From the NCBI GenBank assembly GCA_009733715.1, contig WMKJ01000109.1, forward strand, positions 1 to 39,475: a stretch of DNA of 39,475 nt. The letters are read 5' to 3'. Under the pieces are notes generated by a model, which was not told the DNA's origin, made no database searches, and saw only the letters and a list, made by a program, of their open reading frames with translations. Shown here piece after piece: positions 25,081-35,959 of this stretch (the first letter of the stretch is position 1; each line of letters starts with the position of its first letter). The position numbers and the translations under genes were made by a program. The stretch is from Herpomyces periplanetae (Eukaryota > Ascomycota > Laboulbeniomycetes > Herpomycetales > Herpomycetaceae).

Positions 25081-26008
25081 ACGACTGTTTACTCTGTTGT
25101 CAATTCTGTATTTACGTGGAGCCGTCTCTTTTGTCTGGTCGAAACATTGATATTTTTACTGTTCTTGTCTGGTTGCCGCTTTGTCTACTTTGTCGAGTGG
25201 AACTTGCATAATGCTTTGATTGAAGTAATTATGGCTACTTCACGCATAATCACAATTTTGTTGCCTATAGGTAGAGTAAACCTAGACATGTTAAGTGAGC
25301 ACATGTAATATAATGGGTCGCCAGGGAAATATTATCGTCCTGTGTATAAAGGGATCAACTAGACTGGCTTTACCTGTTGTACTAAACAGGAGGTATTATA
25401 TTGTAGGACCTGAGGTCCCAACTATGCAAAGCATAAGACCTAAATTACTCAGAACCTTGTAAGGAGTTGTTCTGGAGCCATTTCACGAAGGCTAATTATG
25501 TATTTCAGATTGAAAATTTCAATTACAATGGGTAGATATAACCTTAAATAACCTATGCCACTAACCAGCAATTGTTAAGCTATCAAACTAACAAAATTAT
25601 TCAAGTTTCTTGGGTTTAAAAAACTATATTTTGAAACTATATGTCGGAATAAATTCAAGAGCTAGTATAGCAATATAGACATATCCAAAAACACAGGTTA
25701 TTGAGTAAGAGTATTTGATTTATATATGGGTGTAAGTTTCAGACAACTGTTTATAACTATTATTGTAACCTGGAAAATATAATCACAATGTTTTGGTTCA
25801 AACAAATCGAACCTTGATACATGAAAATATAGTAGTTTGCGTTTTATGCTAACTGAAAAGCGCCCTAAAGATTCTTAAAAATGCAACTGAAAATATGAAA
25901 GGTACTGAGTAATTTTTCAAGTCTAAAGCATATAAAAATAAATGTTGATGCAGTTTCACTAAATTGAATATTGAATTTTTGTGATGTGTTATTTTTGACT
26001 TAATTTCG
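25081..26008. other. AT-rich upstream region of the first secreted-protein gene
   Basis: About 0.9 kb of AT-rich DNA with no gene. A short block at 25,345-25,395 containing GGCTTTACCTGTTGT weakly resembles 23,305-23,345 (AGCTTTACCTGTTGT), possibly another old repeat. The last 80 bases hold a TATA-like box for the gene that follows. Confidence 0.4.
25931..25937 (+). promoter_or_regulatory. TATA-like box
   Basis: TATAAAA lies 78 nt before the ATG at 26,009, a distance that suits a short-leader fungal gene. It is AT-rich DNA, so chance occurrence is possible. Confidence 0.4.
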
Positions 26009-26957
26009 ATGGAAAATAGTACTCATTATTGTTCTTTTATTATTTTTTGGGTATTTTCGTATTCTCTTCAAAATGGTTTATCCCAGCCATTTGCCAAAGT
26101 TTCTCGTACACTTACTTCACCCCCAGATCATAACAGAGGTGGGCTTTCAGTACATGATGAAGCAAATAAAAATTGTTTTAGTTTACCATCAACTTCTAAT
26201 CACATTCCAAAAATGACTACGGGAAACATTTCCGCGGATCCTTCAAATTCAAGAAATATAGTGAATGCTGAACATCAAATGCGTTCATTGAGTTCCACAT
26301 CTAAAACCAAAAACGACTGCGTTCCAAAGCATTCTAAAAACAGTAATTTTTATTTGATGCCAGAACCTAAAAGTGGTATTGCAAATACTTTTCCGCATGA
26401 TATCGGCAACTCATTTTTATTTTTTGGGGGAAGCAAACATATTCTTTATTCGCCAAAGGCTAAGGGCCTTGGAGCAAATTTAGGCGTACCAAAGTATAAT
26501 ACTAAAAAAAAAACTTTTTCGTAGTTTTCTTGGTTGACAAAATTGTACTGCAGTCTTGAGTTTTGTATTGATGATTCGGCGTTTTTATTTGCCAGAATTG
26601 AAGGCAGCCAAGAATGGGGTAGGTTAACATCTTTTATCAGTTTAATGCTAATATATAAAAGAACATTTATACACTAGCAATGGTATAGCTTTCCGTAGAA
26701 ACTCCCCCATATATTCGGTGAAAAAGCTAGACGAAGCGCCGACAGTCGGACCTGTTGATGGAAGAATTCTTAACATTTATAGACTTTCCAGTAATTTAAC
26801 AGCATACACTAAAGACAAATATTTGCACCATGGAAAGTCCGATGTATTTGGTTTCTGTCCGTACAATGAAGATCTCTACTTTCTTCTTGTAAAAAGAACG
26901 GAGCATAAAGATTGTTTTAAATCTAAATTGTTGAAAGTACCGAAGGTTAATATTTAA
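26009..26957 (+). CDS. Predicted secreted effector-like protein 1 (2 exons)
   Basis: Exons 26,009-26,520 and 26,678-26,957 join to 263 residues. The 157-nt intron has a GTAGTT donor, a GCTAATA branch and a CACTAG acceptor; joining completes a serine codon in frame. Residues 9-25 are hydrophobic and look like a signal peptide after a short polar head, with cleavage near S-Q/P. The middle (30-130) is polar, Ser/Asn/Lys-rich and probably disordered. Exon 2 ends with F-G-F-C-P-Y (228-233), Y-F-L-L (238-241) and D-C-F-K (249-252). The two cysteines, 18 residues apart in between, match the gene at 29,931-30,835, which confirms that exon 2 is coding. F-x-C resembles the Y/F/W-x-C motif of powdery mildew effectors, although there it usually lies near the N-terminus. 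It sits between R1/R3 and R2 repeats. No enzymatic motif is seen; an effector role is inferred. Confidence 0.7.
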
Positions 26958-27540
26958 TTTGAAACAACTAGGACCAGATTAAAAGTGTCAAATGCTCAAT
27001 AGTTTTACACTGTTAGTTTTGGGTAGATAAAAATTTAAATGTCATATAAGAAATATATAAAATCAAGCTATTGAGAAATGCGTCAATTGAAATGGTTTAT
27101 CATCTGTGATAGATATGAATTATTTTTGGAACTCTAAAACAAGTTCAAGCATCTACTTTATAAAACAGAGTAGTTTAAGGTGCAAGTTTAACTATAATCC
27201 AGCACCTTATATTATCATGGTGTTACAAATCATGCAAAAATAATTCATGCCTTCCCCTGGTGAAATTGCTCAGCAATTGTATAGACGCACTTTATATATA
27301 TTAAAGAATTCAGGTTCAAAATTTTGAAACAATTAGGCAACATTATCGGAACAATATTTTTTCGGTTTCTGAATAAATCAGGTGATGGTTGTTTTACTAT
27401 CTCATTTTATTACCGAAGTAGGAAATAGGAAATTATATCTGTTGTAATATGCTCTTATTTTATAATTTTTCAACATCGAATAATTTTATCAGTTTCAAAG
27501 AAGTTTATTTTCGGTTAATTATACATATTTTTATCATAAA
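26958..27540. other. AT-rich 3' flank, no gene
   Basis: No reading frame or recognisable element. It probably includes the 3' untranslated region of the preceding gene; no clear AATAAA directly follows it. Confidence 0.4.
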
Positions 27541-27549
27541 TAGCACAAT

Positions 27550-28110
27550 AAATGGTTGTTTTGTGCTACCTAGATGTTACACGTCTTTCTCACCGTGTCT
27601 ACGTCTATTATGGATATTAGTGAAATAAGCAAAGTAGATATAATTGCTTCAAACTGAATATTACGAGGAATCACTAGGCAATGTAGAGAGAATGATGACC
27701 AAGCAAGAGCAATATTGGTGTTGGCTAAGAAAGACGTGGTTCCAAGCTAATAGAACTGACAAGCAGTAGTAGACGCTGCTATGATTCAGTGGAGGCAACT
27801 AAAACAAAAACAGAAATATGAACAGATTGATCCTTAAGATCTTAGCTGTTGTAATGATCCCACATCTCAAATACATGAAAAAGCCAACTCAACTCCATTC
27901 ATACCCAACATATTTTGTCCTTTTCACGTGTACATATCACAAGGTCATTCCACCTAATTTTCATGTCATTTTGACAACATTAAGAAACTGTAGTGAAAAT
28001 AATTATCAATGCTCCGACATTCACAACATGTATGAACAGTATATTTCCGCGTGTGCTTATTCAATTAGGGCAATAGCTATGGAGAAGTTTCCTACAAATG
28101 CTGCGAAACC
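27550..28110 (+). repeat. Diverged repeat R2, copy A (possible coding remnant)
   Basis: Aligns in the same orientation with 32,560-33,060. Anchors are GTGTCTACGT (27,594), GTTCCAAGCTAATAGAAC (27,739), GACAAGCAGTAGTAGACGC (27,757) and AATACATGAAAAAGCCAA (27,870). Around the anchor near 27,760-27,800 both copies keep the same frame, with similar residues, suggesting descent from a protein-coding sequence. The 98-codon frame at 27,818-28,114 lies in it and has an N-terminal hydrophobic stretch, but its counterpart is not open, so I do not call it a gene. The element family is not recognised and both copies look degenerate. Confidence 0.6.
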
Positions 28111-28114
28111 ATAG

Positions 28115-28879
28115 GAAGCCCCTGCAACATGCTACATGAGGATTCTCAGAAAACATTAACAAATATTTCCTGGTAGGTGACAGCTCTCATGATAATGCCG
28201 TGCATTTGCAGCATGCAGATTTAAATGCTACGTAATTTTCATTCATACGCATCGCGTGCTTGGCCATGTGATCTTCAAACCCCGCTATAAATTGGGATAT
28301 AATCTTACGGAATAATTAATCCCTTTCACGGTCATGTTACTTTTACTCTTAGAGGATTGATATAAGTTCTTCGGGAAGGGCGCAAGGATTTTCATTCATC
28401 ACGTGATCAGTGCAAATTGTAACTGAGGAACCTATATGATGTGCCATGTGATGGATATGCTTAGTAGAGACGCGTTACAAAATTTTTCTCATAGTGTAAG
28501 GGTCTCAAAATACGGCTCTCAAGCTATGAGTGCATATTCCTTATATGCTATACATTCACCTTCTGAATTAGGAAGCAATTAAACAATTTATTTGAATCAG
28601 TAATTTTACAGCCCTATTTTACTGTAATTGTAAGTTTTATAATAATGCCTTAGTTTCACTTATTTCGATTTCGAATTTTGTTCATACACTCTTGTACGTC
28701 AAGATTCATATTTGTACATCTAAATATATTTGTATCTATGATATGCGTAATTAACATACTTCTAATGCTGATATTTCAACCAATGAATGGAAGGTTCCAT
28801 TTCTAGCGGCTTTCCGTACCATATATGCGTAGAGAGGAGTTATAAAAAATGAGGTGGGCAGTCGTTTAATACAAAATTA
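28115..28879. other. Spacer between R2 and R1, no gene
   Basis: Moderately AT-rich DNA with several CACGTG/CATGTG-like words (28,270; 28,400; 28,447). It weakly resembles R3 but too loosely to call a copy. No open frame. Confidence 0.35.
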
Positions 28880-29500
28880 AATATCCAAAACGCACGCATG
28901 GCTTTGTTAATCTTGGCTACCCTATGCAACGAGTAATCGCTGCTTTTTATATCGGCATTGGAACACCGCCCAAGCTACGGAAGCATGAGTCAAAGCAACG
29001 AGTAGCGAAATGGGGGTCCCGATACCAGCATAGTTGGCATGAAGAGTAACGCATATAACTACGGATGGAGATGTTTCGTTGAACATCGTCGAAAATTTAT
29101 GGCAAATATTTTGGGTGGCGGGTATATTATGGACTTCATCCTCGCTATACTTCCAATTCAGTGGGTAATCAAATTCTATTTGTACTTTATGTTATGTAAT
29201 TTCGTGGCTTATTTTTCCAGGTTGTTCAGTAACTAGTTAACAGCGTTTAATGACGCAGAATGTGGCCATACTTTGTCTAACCCTGTCGTTGTATACCAGT
29301 AATCTTGCATGTATGCCTAACATTAGCGCTCCATGAGTGCAAACCTAAGCGTGGGCCGAGCTGCACTGTCACAGCAAACTGCAGTCGGGGTCCTTCCAGT
29401 CGTACATGGCGTTATTTTCCGAGTTTTTCTGCAGATCGCCGCATTCGAAATCTTGTTTCTTGTTTTTTTAGCAGTTCTCTATTAATAGTAGCAGGTAACT
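28880..29500 (-). repeat. Dispersed repeat R1, copy B
   Basis: Same orientation as copy A. Shared blocks include GAGTAATCGCTGCTTTTTAT against AAGTAATCGCTACTTTTTGT, GGAACACCGCCCAAGCTACGGAAGC against GGAACGCCTCTCAAATGACGGAAGC, GGCGGGTATATTATGGACTTC against GGCGAGCATATAAAGACCTTC, and TCTTGCATGTATGCCTAACA against TCTGGCACGTAAGGCCAATA (each split only for illustration). Frames at 29,039-29,236 and 29,305-29,544 fall inside and are not shared between copies. Confidence 0.7.
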
Positions 29501-29930
29501 ACCTTAAAGTTATACATGAGCTAAAACATCTTGTATCAAAATGATTTGTTGCTGTTTACTTTTGTGAATAAACAGTAATATGCTGCTTAAGATTAATGAT
29601 GACGGATAAAGAACACATACATTACTCTGTCATCAAACAATTCCTCAGACTGAGGTGCAGCTGTAATCAATTATATAATGTTTTTCACAGGTTAAGCGAG
29701 AGTAACTCAAAACATCTATTGTACAGTAACGTTTTTCAAGAGGGTTTTTTAACACTGTCATGACTGATGCAGGTACTGCAAGGAAAAATAAAAGATAAAC
29801 AATACAGTATCTTTGCTAGATTTTACCTCAGTGCATCAGGGCTCTATAAAAATTAACGATATTTTAAAGAATTGGAATTACATAAAATAATTTTTGATAC
29901 AAATATATAAATATTTTTAATGGATAAATA

Positions 29931-30835
29931 TTAATTCATTTTCGGTTTCCGTGAATTAATTTTCAGATGTGCCTTGAAGCAATTTTTACTATATATATGG
30001 ATATGAAGAAGGAAAAAGTTTGACAAATCGTATGGGCAAACATAGAAAAATTGCGAAGTTGCATGTATTAGATAACTGTAATCATCCTTTCCAACTCCGT
30101 ACGGCACTGTATATAATGTTTTTTTGGGATCTGACTTTGCACCTAGTACGAGTGTGTTTTCCCGAGCCCTTTTGAATGAGGTTGTACTTTTCCGGAATTG
30201 TGCACTATTTTTCTCATAAAAATTCTCTATAGGCAATACGTAAATATTAGTGACAAACTATAATCAAAACGAATAATATTTACCGAATGGTTTATCTTGA
30301 GTTCTTGCTTCTAACATAAGATAATTATTTAACCTAAATTCCAATCTTAATATGAAGTTAATAAATATTATTTAATAATGAGTAAATTATAATACATTTT
30401 TGAACTACCCGGAGGTTCTAAATATGAGAATTTAATCGGAATTACCACAAATTTATCAGAATTGAGTTCTAAATACGCGTTATTTAAATTTGCTAAATCC
30501 TTAACCACAGGATCTAATAGTTGTACAGATAAATAAAATGTGTCTGGGATATCGATTGTGTACCGTTTTTTTTTTCTATATTCTAAAGCATAGAGTGAGA
30601 TACCATAATTTTGTGATAATTCTCCAAGAGATTGGCCACAACTACCAAAATCTGGCAGATAATCTTCTGATGAATATTTGTTTTTGATAGACAAGCCAAG
30701 AGAACAATCAAAATTAGCTTGTCGGCAGACTCGAGTTGAATAATCACGATGGGTAACGGAATGTGAATCGTCAGAATCATTCTTATTACCTGCATTACAA
30801 ACAGTAGTATATACTAATAACCAAATATAAAACAT
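29931..30835 (-). CDS. Predicted secreted effector-like protein 2 (2 exons)
   Basis: Exons 30,835-30,409 and 30,226-29,931 join to 240 residues. The 182-nt intron has a GTAGTT donor, a CACTAAT branch and a CTATAG acceptor, and the join completes a Glu codon. The N-terminus (MFYIWLLVYTTVCNA, then G-N-K) is a clean signal peptide with cleavage near residue 15. Mature cysteines fall near 37, 44 and 66 in exon 1. Exon 2 ends F-Y-V-C-P-Y (203-208), F-F-L-L and N-C-F-K (224-227), with 18 residues between the two cysteines, as in the gene at 26,009-26,957. The end of exon 1 is also weakly alike (F-Y-L ..., then a strand-like stretch). The family name is not recognised; length and style fit fungal candidate secreted effectors, and Y-x-C recalls powdery mildew effectors. 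It lies between two R1 copies in opposite orientation. The start is the first ATG before the signal peptide. Confidence 0.75.
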
Positions 30836-30976
30836 TTTTGCAAAATATTTAATATTCCAAAATTTGAAAAATTATAGAAAACTACGGTTTTCAGTTTTTA
30901 AATGTGAAAATTCACGGTTTCAATTTTCCTTGCCTGGTCTTTATGCTCTTTGCAATATATTCAGTGAAACTAATTT

Positions 30977-30988
30977 GGGGGGGGGGGG
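30977..30988. repeat. Run of 12 G
   Basis: A 12-base G homopolymer in otherwise AT-rich DNA, about 140 nt upstream of the secreted-protein gene on the minus strand. The length of such runs is prone to sequencing error. Confidence 0.9.
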
Positions 30989-31239
30989 TTCTATTTTTGA
31001 AATGTGAATAACACTATTGGGAATGTTGCAAATAAAAGTACAGAATTATTATTCCCAGAAAACACACCAACAACACGGCAAAACAAGATTAATACAGCAT
31101 GATCACACTTATAGGTAGGGAGAAATCACAGCCTGAGCCACAAAATGCGACTAAATAGCTACAGGACTACTTGAAAAACCATACACAAGATTTCAAAGTA
31201 TTGAGCCTTAGCTACTAGATCACGTAACACCCGGAACAA

Positions 31240-31580
31240 GCTGAAGTTGGTTGCCTACCGAGTTTGGAGTATGGCAGAGGTGAGGTTCCTAATATGGTCG
31301 ACACTCGAAGGGTTGTTCCTTATGTTTTTCTGAAATTCCACAAAGGACTTACATCCGCGGATGTGTGCGTTATTTTCACCCTCTCCTTGTGTTCATATGC
31401 GAACTCTCATCTAGTTACCAATTATTTCGACTTCAGCTTCCGCTGCTTGACCAGTGTTCCAGTGCTAACATATGAAGCAGTAATTCAATTTGTAGCACTC
31501 TCACGATTTCATTGGGACATCCCTATTAGAAGCTGCAGACCGTGGGCACCCGTCATTACCAGGACGTGGTAGAATACAAA
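31240..31580 (+). repeat. Dispersed repeat R1, copy C
   Basis: Opposite orientation to copies A and B. Matching blocks: GCCTACCGAGTTTGGAGTAT, GACTTACATCCGCGGATGTG, CTCCTTGTGTTCATATGCGAACTC and AGTGTTCCAGTGCTAACATATGAA against their counterparts in A and D. The 102-codon frame at 31,264-31,572 runs through the repeat but is not in the same frame as in other copies, so it is not called a gene. Confidence 0.7.
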
Positions 31581-32555
31581 AGGCTTGATCACGATCTGGC
31601 TTTAAACATGAGCTTTTTGTATTTATTGCAGGGTTTTACTGGCCAATATAACAATACGTGTGTTATTATTATTTATTTTTGAATTAAACAGTTGTTTACC
31701 ATATGTAAAAACGGATGTAACTCATTTCATCGGTGGTGGTACTTGGAGTAATAATTTGTCGATCTATTTTTGGTATAGTAAACCCAAAGGGGACAATTGG
31801 GGCGGTGTTGGCCTAATATATTAGTATGCATGGTTAAAGTTTCAATATTTGGAGCTATAAAGGGAAAAAATTCAAAACGTTCCTAGTTTCATAAAGCCCG
31901 CTAAATAGTAAATCCAGCATCGTTTTATGACTAATAATTTAGTTATTCTGAATGAGATTTTAAAGTTTCAATACAGTTAAAATTGATCTTGAAGACACAG
32001 TATTATTAATTATGACTGATATTTCATAAAACAAACGAAGATGCTCGCCTTTCCGACACTGTAAATACTATTCTGAGAAAAAACATGTCTTGAACTGCTT
32101 GCAAAGTTTTACGGGAATTATGCCATTTTAAGAACGATATTCCGAGGATCAATAGGTAAATATACTAAATTGATGATACAGGTGATAAAAAGAAAATTTA
32201 TATTTAAGATTAGGTCTAAAATTGAAAAACAGAAATAAACTCATTAAAAAATTTCAGTACGAAAACACTCTTATTCCTAAAAAGTTGACAAAATGTTTTT
32301 AAATTTTGAGCGTGAGCTCAGAGTTACCTACAGAATGTGGCTATCTACTTTTGTTTCTATCAGAAAATGGCATGGTACGAAAACAATTGATTATATGCAA
32401 CATTTTTTTAAAAACCTCATATACACTTATCAAAAAATATAATAGTTTGTAGTTCATGTAATATGTTATGTAAGTTGTTTTACACACACTATATTATAAT
32501 AATTTCCAATATATTACTGCTCTGCAATTCAGTGTCCATGAAGTAGAGCAGACAG
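31581..32555. other. AT-rich DNA without a gene
   Basis: Nearly 1 kb with no open frame and no recognised repeat. By position it corresponds to the interval that holds a secreted-protein gene in the neighbouring R1-R2 unit, but no trace of such a gene is seen. Confidence 0.4.
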
Positions 32556-32559
32556 TCCT

Positions 32560-33060
32560 AGCATTTTTGTGGCATAGTAGCCTAGGTGTTAAAATGTTAC
32601 ACATACCTCTCGTAGTGTCTACGTTTACTTTGAACAACTGCAAATATTGAAAAGATAGTCAATGTACCATAACTACTTTAAATTGAGCACTGTGAAACAT
32701 ACAGTCAACGAGGTAGACAGAGCGACGACTCAATGAGCACAATTACAATACTAATATGGGTTTCAACCCGACAAAGATATGGTTCCATGCTAATACAACA
32801 GACAAGCAGCAGTAAACGCAATTATTATTCAATGAAGGAAACTAAAACAGAATGATACTCGAGATCCTAGTGTAGAGGATCTCAGATATCTTGAATACAT
32901 GAAACGGCCAATCCAACTTTATCCGAGTTTAACTTGTTGCTGCTGTCTCCATCTAGTTTTTGTGATATTTTTCTAACATTAAAAATTTTCAGTGACAGTC
33001 GAAATCAATTCTCCGGCATCACCGCTAATGCCTTTGAGTGGTCCAATATTTGCAGCTACC
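32560..33060 (+). repeat. Diverged repeat R2, copy B (possible coding remnant)
   Basis: Counterpart of 27,550-28,110. Anchors: TAGTGTCTACGTTTACT (32,613), GGTTCCATGCTAATACAACA (32,781), GACAAGCAGCAGTAAACGC (32,800) and GAATACATGAAACGGCCAAT (32,894). One frame here reads E-D-L-R-Y-L-E-Y-M-K-R-P near 32,870-32,915. No intact gene is present, and the family is not recognised. Confidence 0.6.
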
Positions 33061-33439
33061 TAAAGGAGCATATTTTGTTACATTTCCGACGTGAAAACTG
33101 AAAGGTACTTGCCTTTCCTTTACGTTCATAGTGCTATTCTAAATTGTGCTATCAATGAGGATGCTAGACGTTGCCGTTCTACTCTACAATCACGTATTAC
33201 AAGTGATATCCTTGTAATACTGGGAAAGAGGTTTCTTATCTTGCAAATTTTTTTAGAATGTTTAAATTGACAGTTGTGTGGTTTCCGTGAGGACAAAATG
33301 CTAGTGTTAGATCATTGAATACCACGATAACAGAGTAAAATTGCTTTCAGGTTGGCCGTAGTGACTTATCTTACGAGAGAGTCCTCTGAAGAGTTACGAG
33401 GAAATAACTCGCAACATGTATCTGCTGAGCAGATCCGCC
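33061..33439. other. Spacer between R2 and R3, no gene
   Basis: No recognised content except the start of a short frame (33,352-33,537) that runs into R3. Confidence 0.35.
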
Positions 33440-33920
33440 ACGTGAAGCACCACGTGGAATCCTCAGGTGCATTTAGCATCAATCACATGAGGCATGATGA
33501 TCCTCCCAAAAGCGTAAACCGATTCTGGAGGCATTAGGAGTGACACAATCAACATAATGCGTTAGCTAGCCATCTGGATTGCATTAAACTGATAGCATGA
33601 TTGTGAGATCATTTAATAAAATGCCACAATTCACATGAAGTAAATGCAGGTAGCTTTTCTGGCTTTATATTGCAAATATGAAGAATTATGACGATAGTTG
33701 TCACTTGACAAACAATACCAGCTAGATATTCCAGAGGAATGTAATGTAGCCAGTTGAAAGGGCTTACTATATTTTAGCAGAAATAGCATGAAACAGTGCC
33801 GTGTTATTTCAAATATTGATAAAATGTACACGTGGAGATGGCTGAGATAAGTCAAACTCAGATGGAATTAACTTGACTATCTCGTGTATTTAATACCTCG
33901 GATATTGCTAATAACAACTG
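33440..33920 (+). repeat. Diverged repeat R3, copy B
   Basis: Counterpart of 24,540-25,080. It contains two CACGTG palindromes 13 nt apart (33,441 and 33,453), GCAGGTAGC (33,647) and a strongly conserved block at 33,837-33,890 (GAGATGGCTGAGATAAGTCA ... GACTATCTCGTG). Order R1-R2-R3 here differs from R1-R3-gene-R2 in the other unit. Confidence 0.65.
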
Positions 33921-33989
33921 GATTGTTAAAGAGTAAAACCGCGTTCGGCATACTATAATGTATCGTTTTTAATGGCTTGCTGTAGGAAG

Positions 33990-34400
33990 CTATGAAAGAT
34001 TATTAACAGATACTTAGCTTTTTTTACGTAAATAATACATAGATAGCTGGGCCTATGTAGAGTCGGGACTTGAAGCATTTTCTCCGGGATAATACTTAAA
34101 TTTTCTAAGCACTCGCCTCTTGGGAGCAGTTAGCTTTGACAATGATTTGGCTTTGTCTATGGTCAGGGCGAGGGATGGTTAGTCTATTGGAAATTTTAGG
34201 TAGAAGCCTCTAATTGGCAGTCAGATTTAAAAACAAGGTGGCGGTAGCGAGCTATGGTTATAGGTGTGCAGTCTCTAAGTGAATTTCATCAGTAGTTGAT
34301 GCTTGGTGAAGAGAGCTAGTGTTCATGAGTTCAAAGCAAGTAGCTTTGCGAGCTAAGTGTCAATCGTCTTGGCTGGGTTTTAGACTGTCAATCCCAAATA
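33990..34400 (-). repeat. Diverged repeat R4, copy A (possible coding remnant)
   Basis: On the minus strand it aligns with 37,845-38,130. Shared blocks: AAGACGATTGACACTTAGCT (about 34,350-34,370) and a 70-base stretch near 34,150-34,220 in which both copies keep one frame, with the pattern R-L-(S/T)-I-P-x-P-D-H. Copies share about two thirds of positions. The element family is not recognised. Confidence 0.55.
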
Positions 34401-35955
34401 ATGCTTTCAGTTTGTGTTGCCATGTCTTTTAAATATTGCTCATACCTTACCTGATATGATTTAAATATTACAGTTATTAATAATTGGGGATAATCAAATA
34501 TCAATTATTCCTTCTTTCAAGATAACAAGTGCACATATACTGTTTGCATGTGCCTAATCGCGATTGCCTTGTCTATCAAGCCCCGTCTACAGGTAGTAGT
34601 TGATGCACTTATCTCAAAGGCAATATCATCAAGGCTGAAGATACGAGGCAAAAATGAGTGGAAGAGTAGATTTCGCCTAGTCCTTCGCCTTTTAGCCTTT
34701 TTATTCAAGCCGATCTTGATCTCTTTTATATTTAGACATAGGTAGATCAATCTTGAATTTATTTATACTCTACCCTCTTTCAAAAGTAGCTCTACTCAGC
34801 TTGTATAAGAGATTGCTATCCCTTATGTAGTCTGATCTAATGGGACAAACGGCTTATTTTTGTAGTTGTAGCTGCATTTATTTACATTACCATGTGCCTT
34901 GTTCTTTCAAGTAAATTACGCCTAGCTGTAAGGTAACACGTAACAATCACATCTATATTAATAATTTATGGGGCAATTCATTGAATAAAATTTCCAATTT
35001 TTGACTGTGCGCAAAATTTTACAAATTCTTCCTATTAATATTAGTATTCACTTTTAACACTCAGGAGCAGCTGGCAAGTTTTTTTTTTAATTAATAGGCT
35101 TCTAGAGCTTTGCCAAATATTGGTGATAATGGTTTTACGGTTTCTTCTTATTACATAATACGGTGAAGTTTGATTTATATTTCAAATTTATTAGTTATTA
35201 ATCATGAAATTTTACCGCAATTACTTTTTATCAAGCCTTGAGTGAGTTAGAAGGCTTTGTGTTTAAATTTCCAGGACTCTAAAACCCGAAACTCTGACTT
35301 TACTAATTGGTGCCTTGAACCAAATCGAACTTAATGGTAGCCTCTTCAGTTCAGTAGGACAAAACACTGACTAAAGACATTGTTCCACATACCAGAATCA
35401 GTAAAAAAGTTAGTTCTTCATATGTATGATCGACTCAATATATGGTCTCCCTTTCATGCTGTTACCTCCGCGAGAGCCTTCATCTAGACACGATAAGCAC
35501 TATTTTTCTCATCAAGATACATTTTAGTTTTCGCATGGTCATACTCGAGCATCACAAACTGATTACCCATTGCTGGTAGCGCTAAAGGTACATTTTGACT
35601 GCATGGGCGCTCCTTAAGCCATTCCACTAATTGCAATTTTTTAATTGCCAAGAAGGTACTACCATATCGATGCAGGGCGAGCGACTAAGGAGCAATAGCA
35701 AAAAGCAAATCATAGGCGATGGCTTCTAGTTATACAGCAAAACTAAAAATATATAGCAAAGGAAACACATGAGCAACGAAAAGAAACAAGACTGCTACTG
35801 TATAATCATACTGCTACAAATAGAACTATCTCAGCATAACCCAATTAAATGCCATTTGCCAACCACATGACTATCCGAGAAAATTAAGGCTCAAAATTTA
35901 TAAATGCGAATTTGGCCATACGATTGCATAATACAAAGTACAAACTGAAATTTAT
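34401..35955. other. AT-rich DNA without a supported gene
   Basis: Overlapping frames on both strands at 34,517-34,750 are short, basic and unlike known proteins. Nothing else is recognised. A poly-A/T run lies near 35,080-35,090. Confidence 0.4.
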
Positions 35956-35959
35956 TGGT

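Noticed and set aside
25345-25480. Possible terminal repeat of a retroelement suggested by GGCTTTACCTGTTGT and flanking short palindromes
   Set aside because: Only a short match to 23,305-23,345 was found, with no paired ends and no element body.
31264-31572. 102-codon + frame
   Set aside because: Inside R1 copy C, and in a different frame relative to the repeat from the frames in other copies.
34517-34750. Basic frames on both strands of the same segment
   Set aside because: Short, mutually overlapping, and without similarity to any recognised protein.
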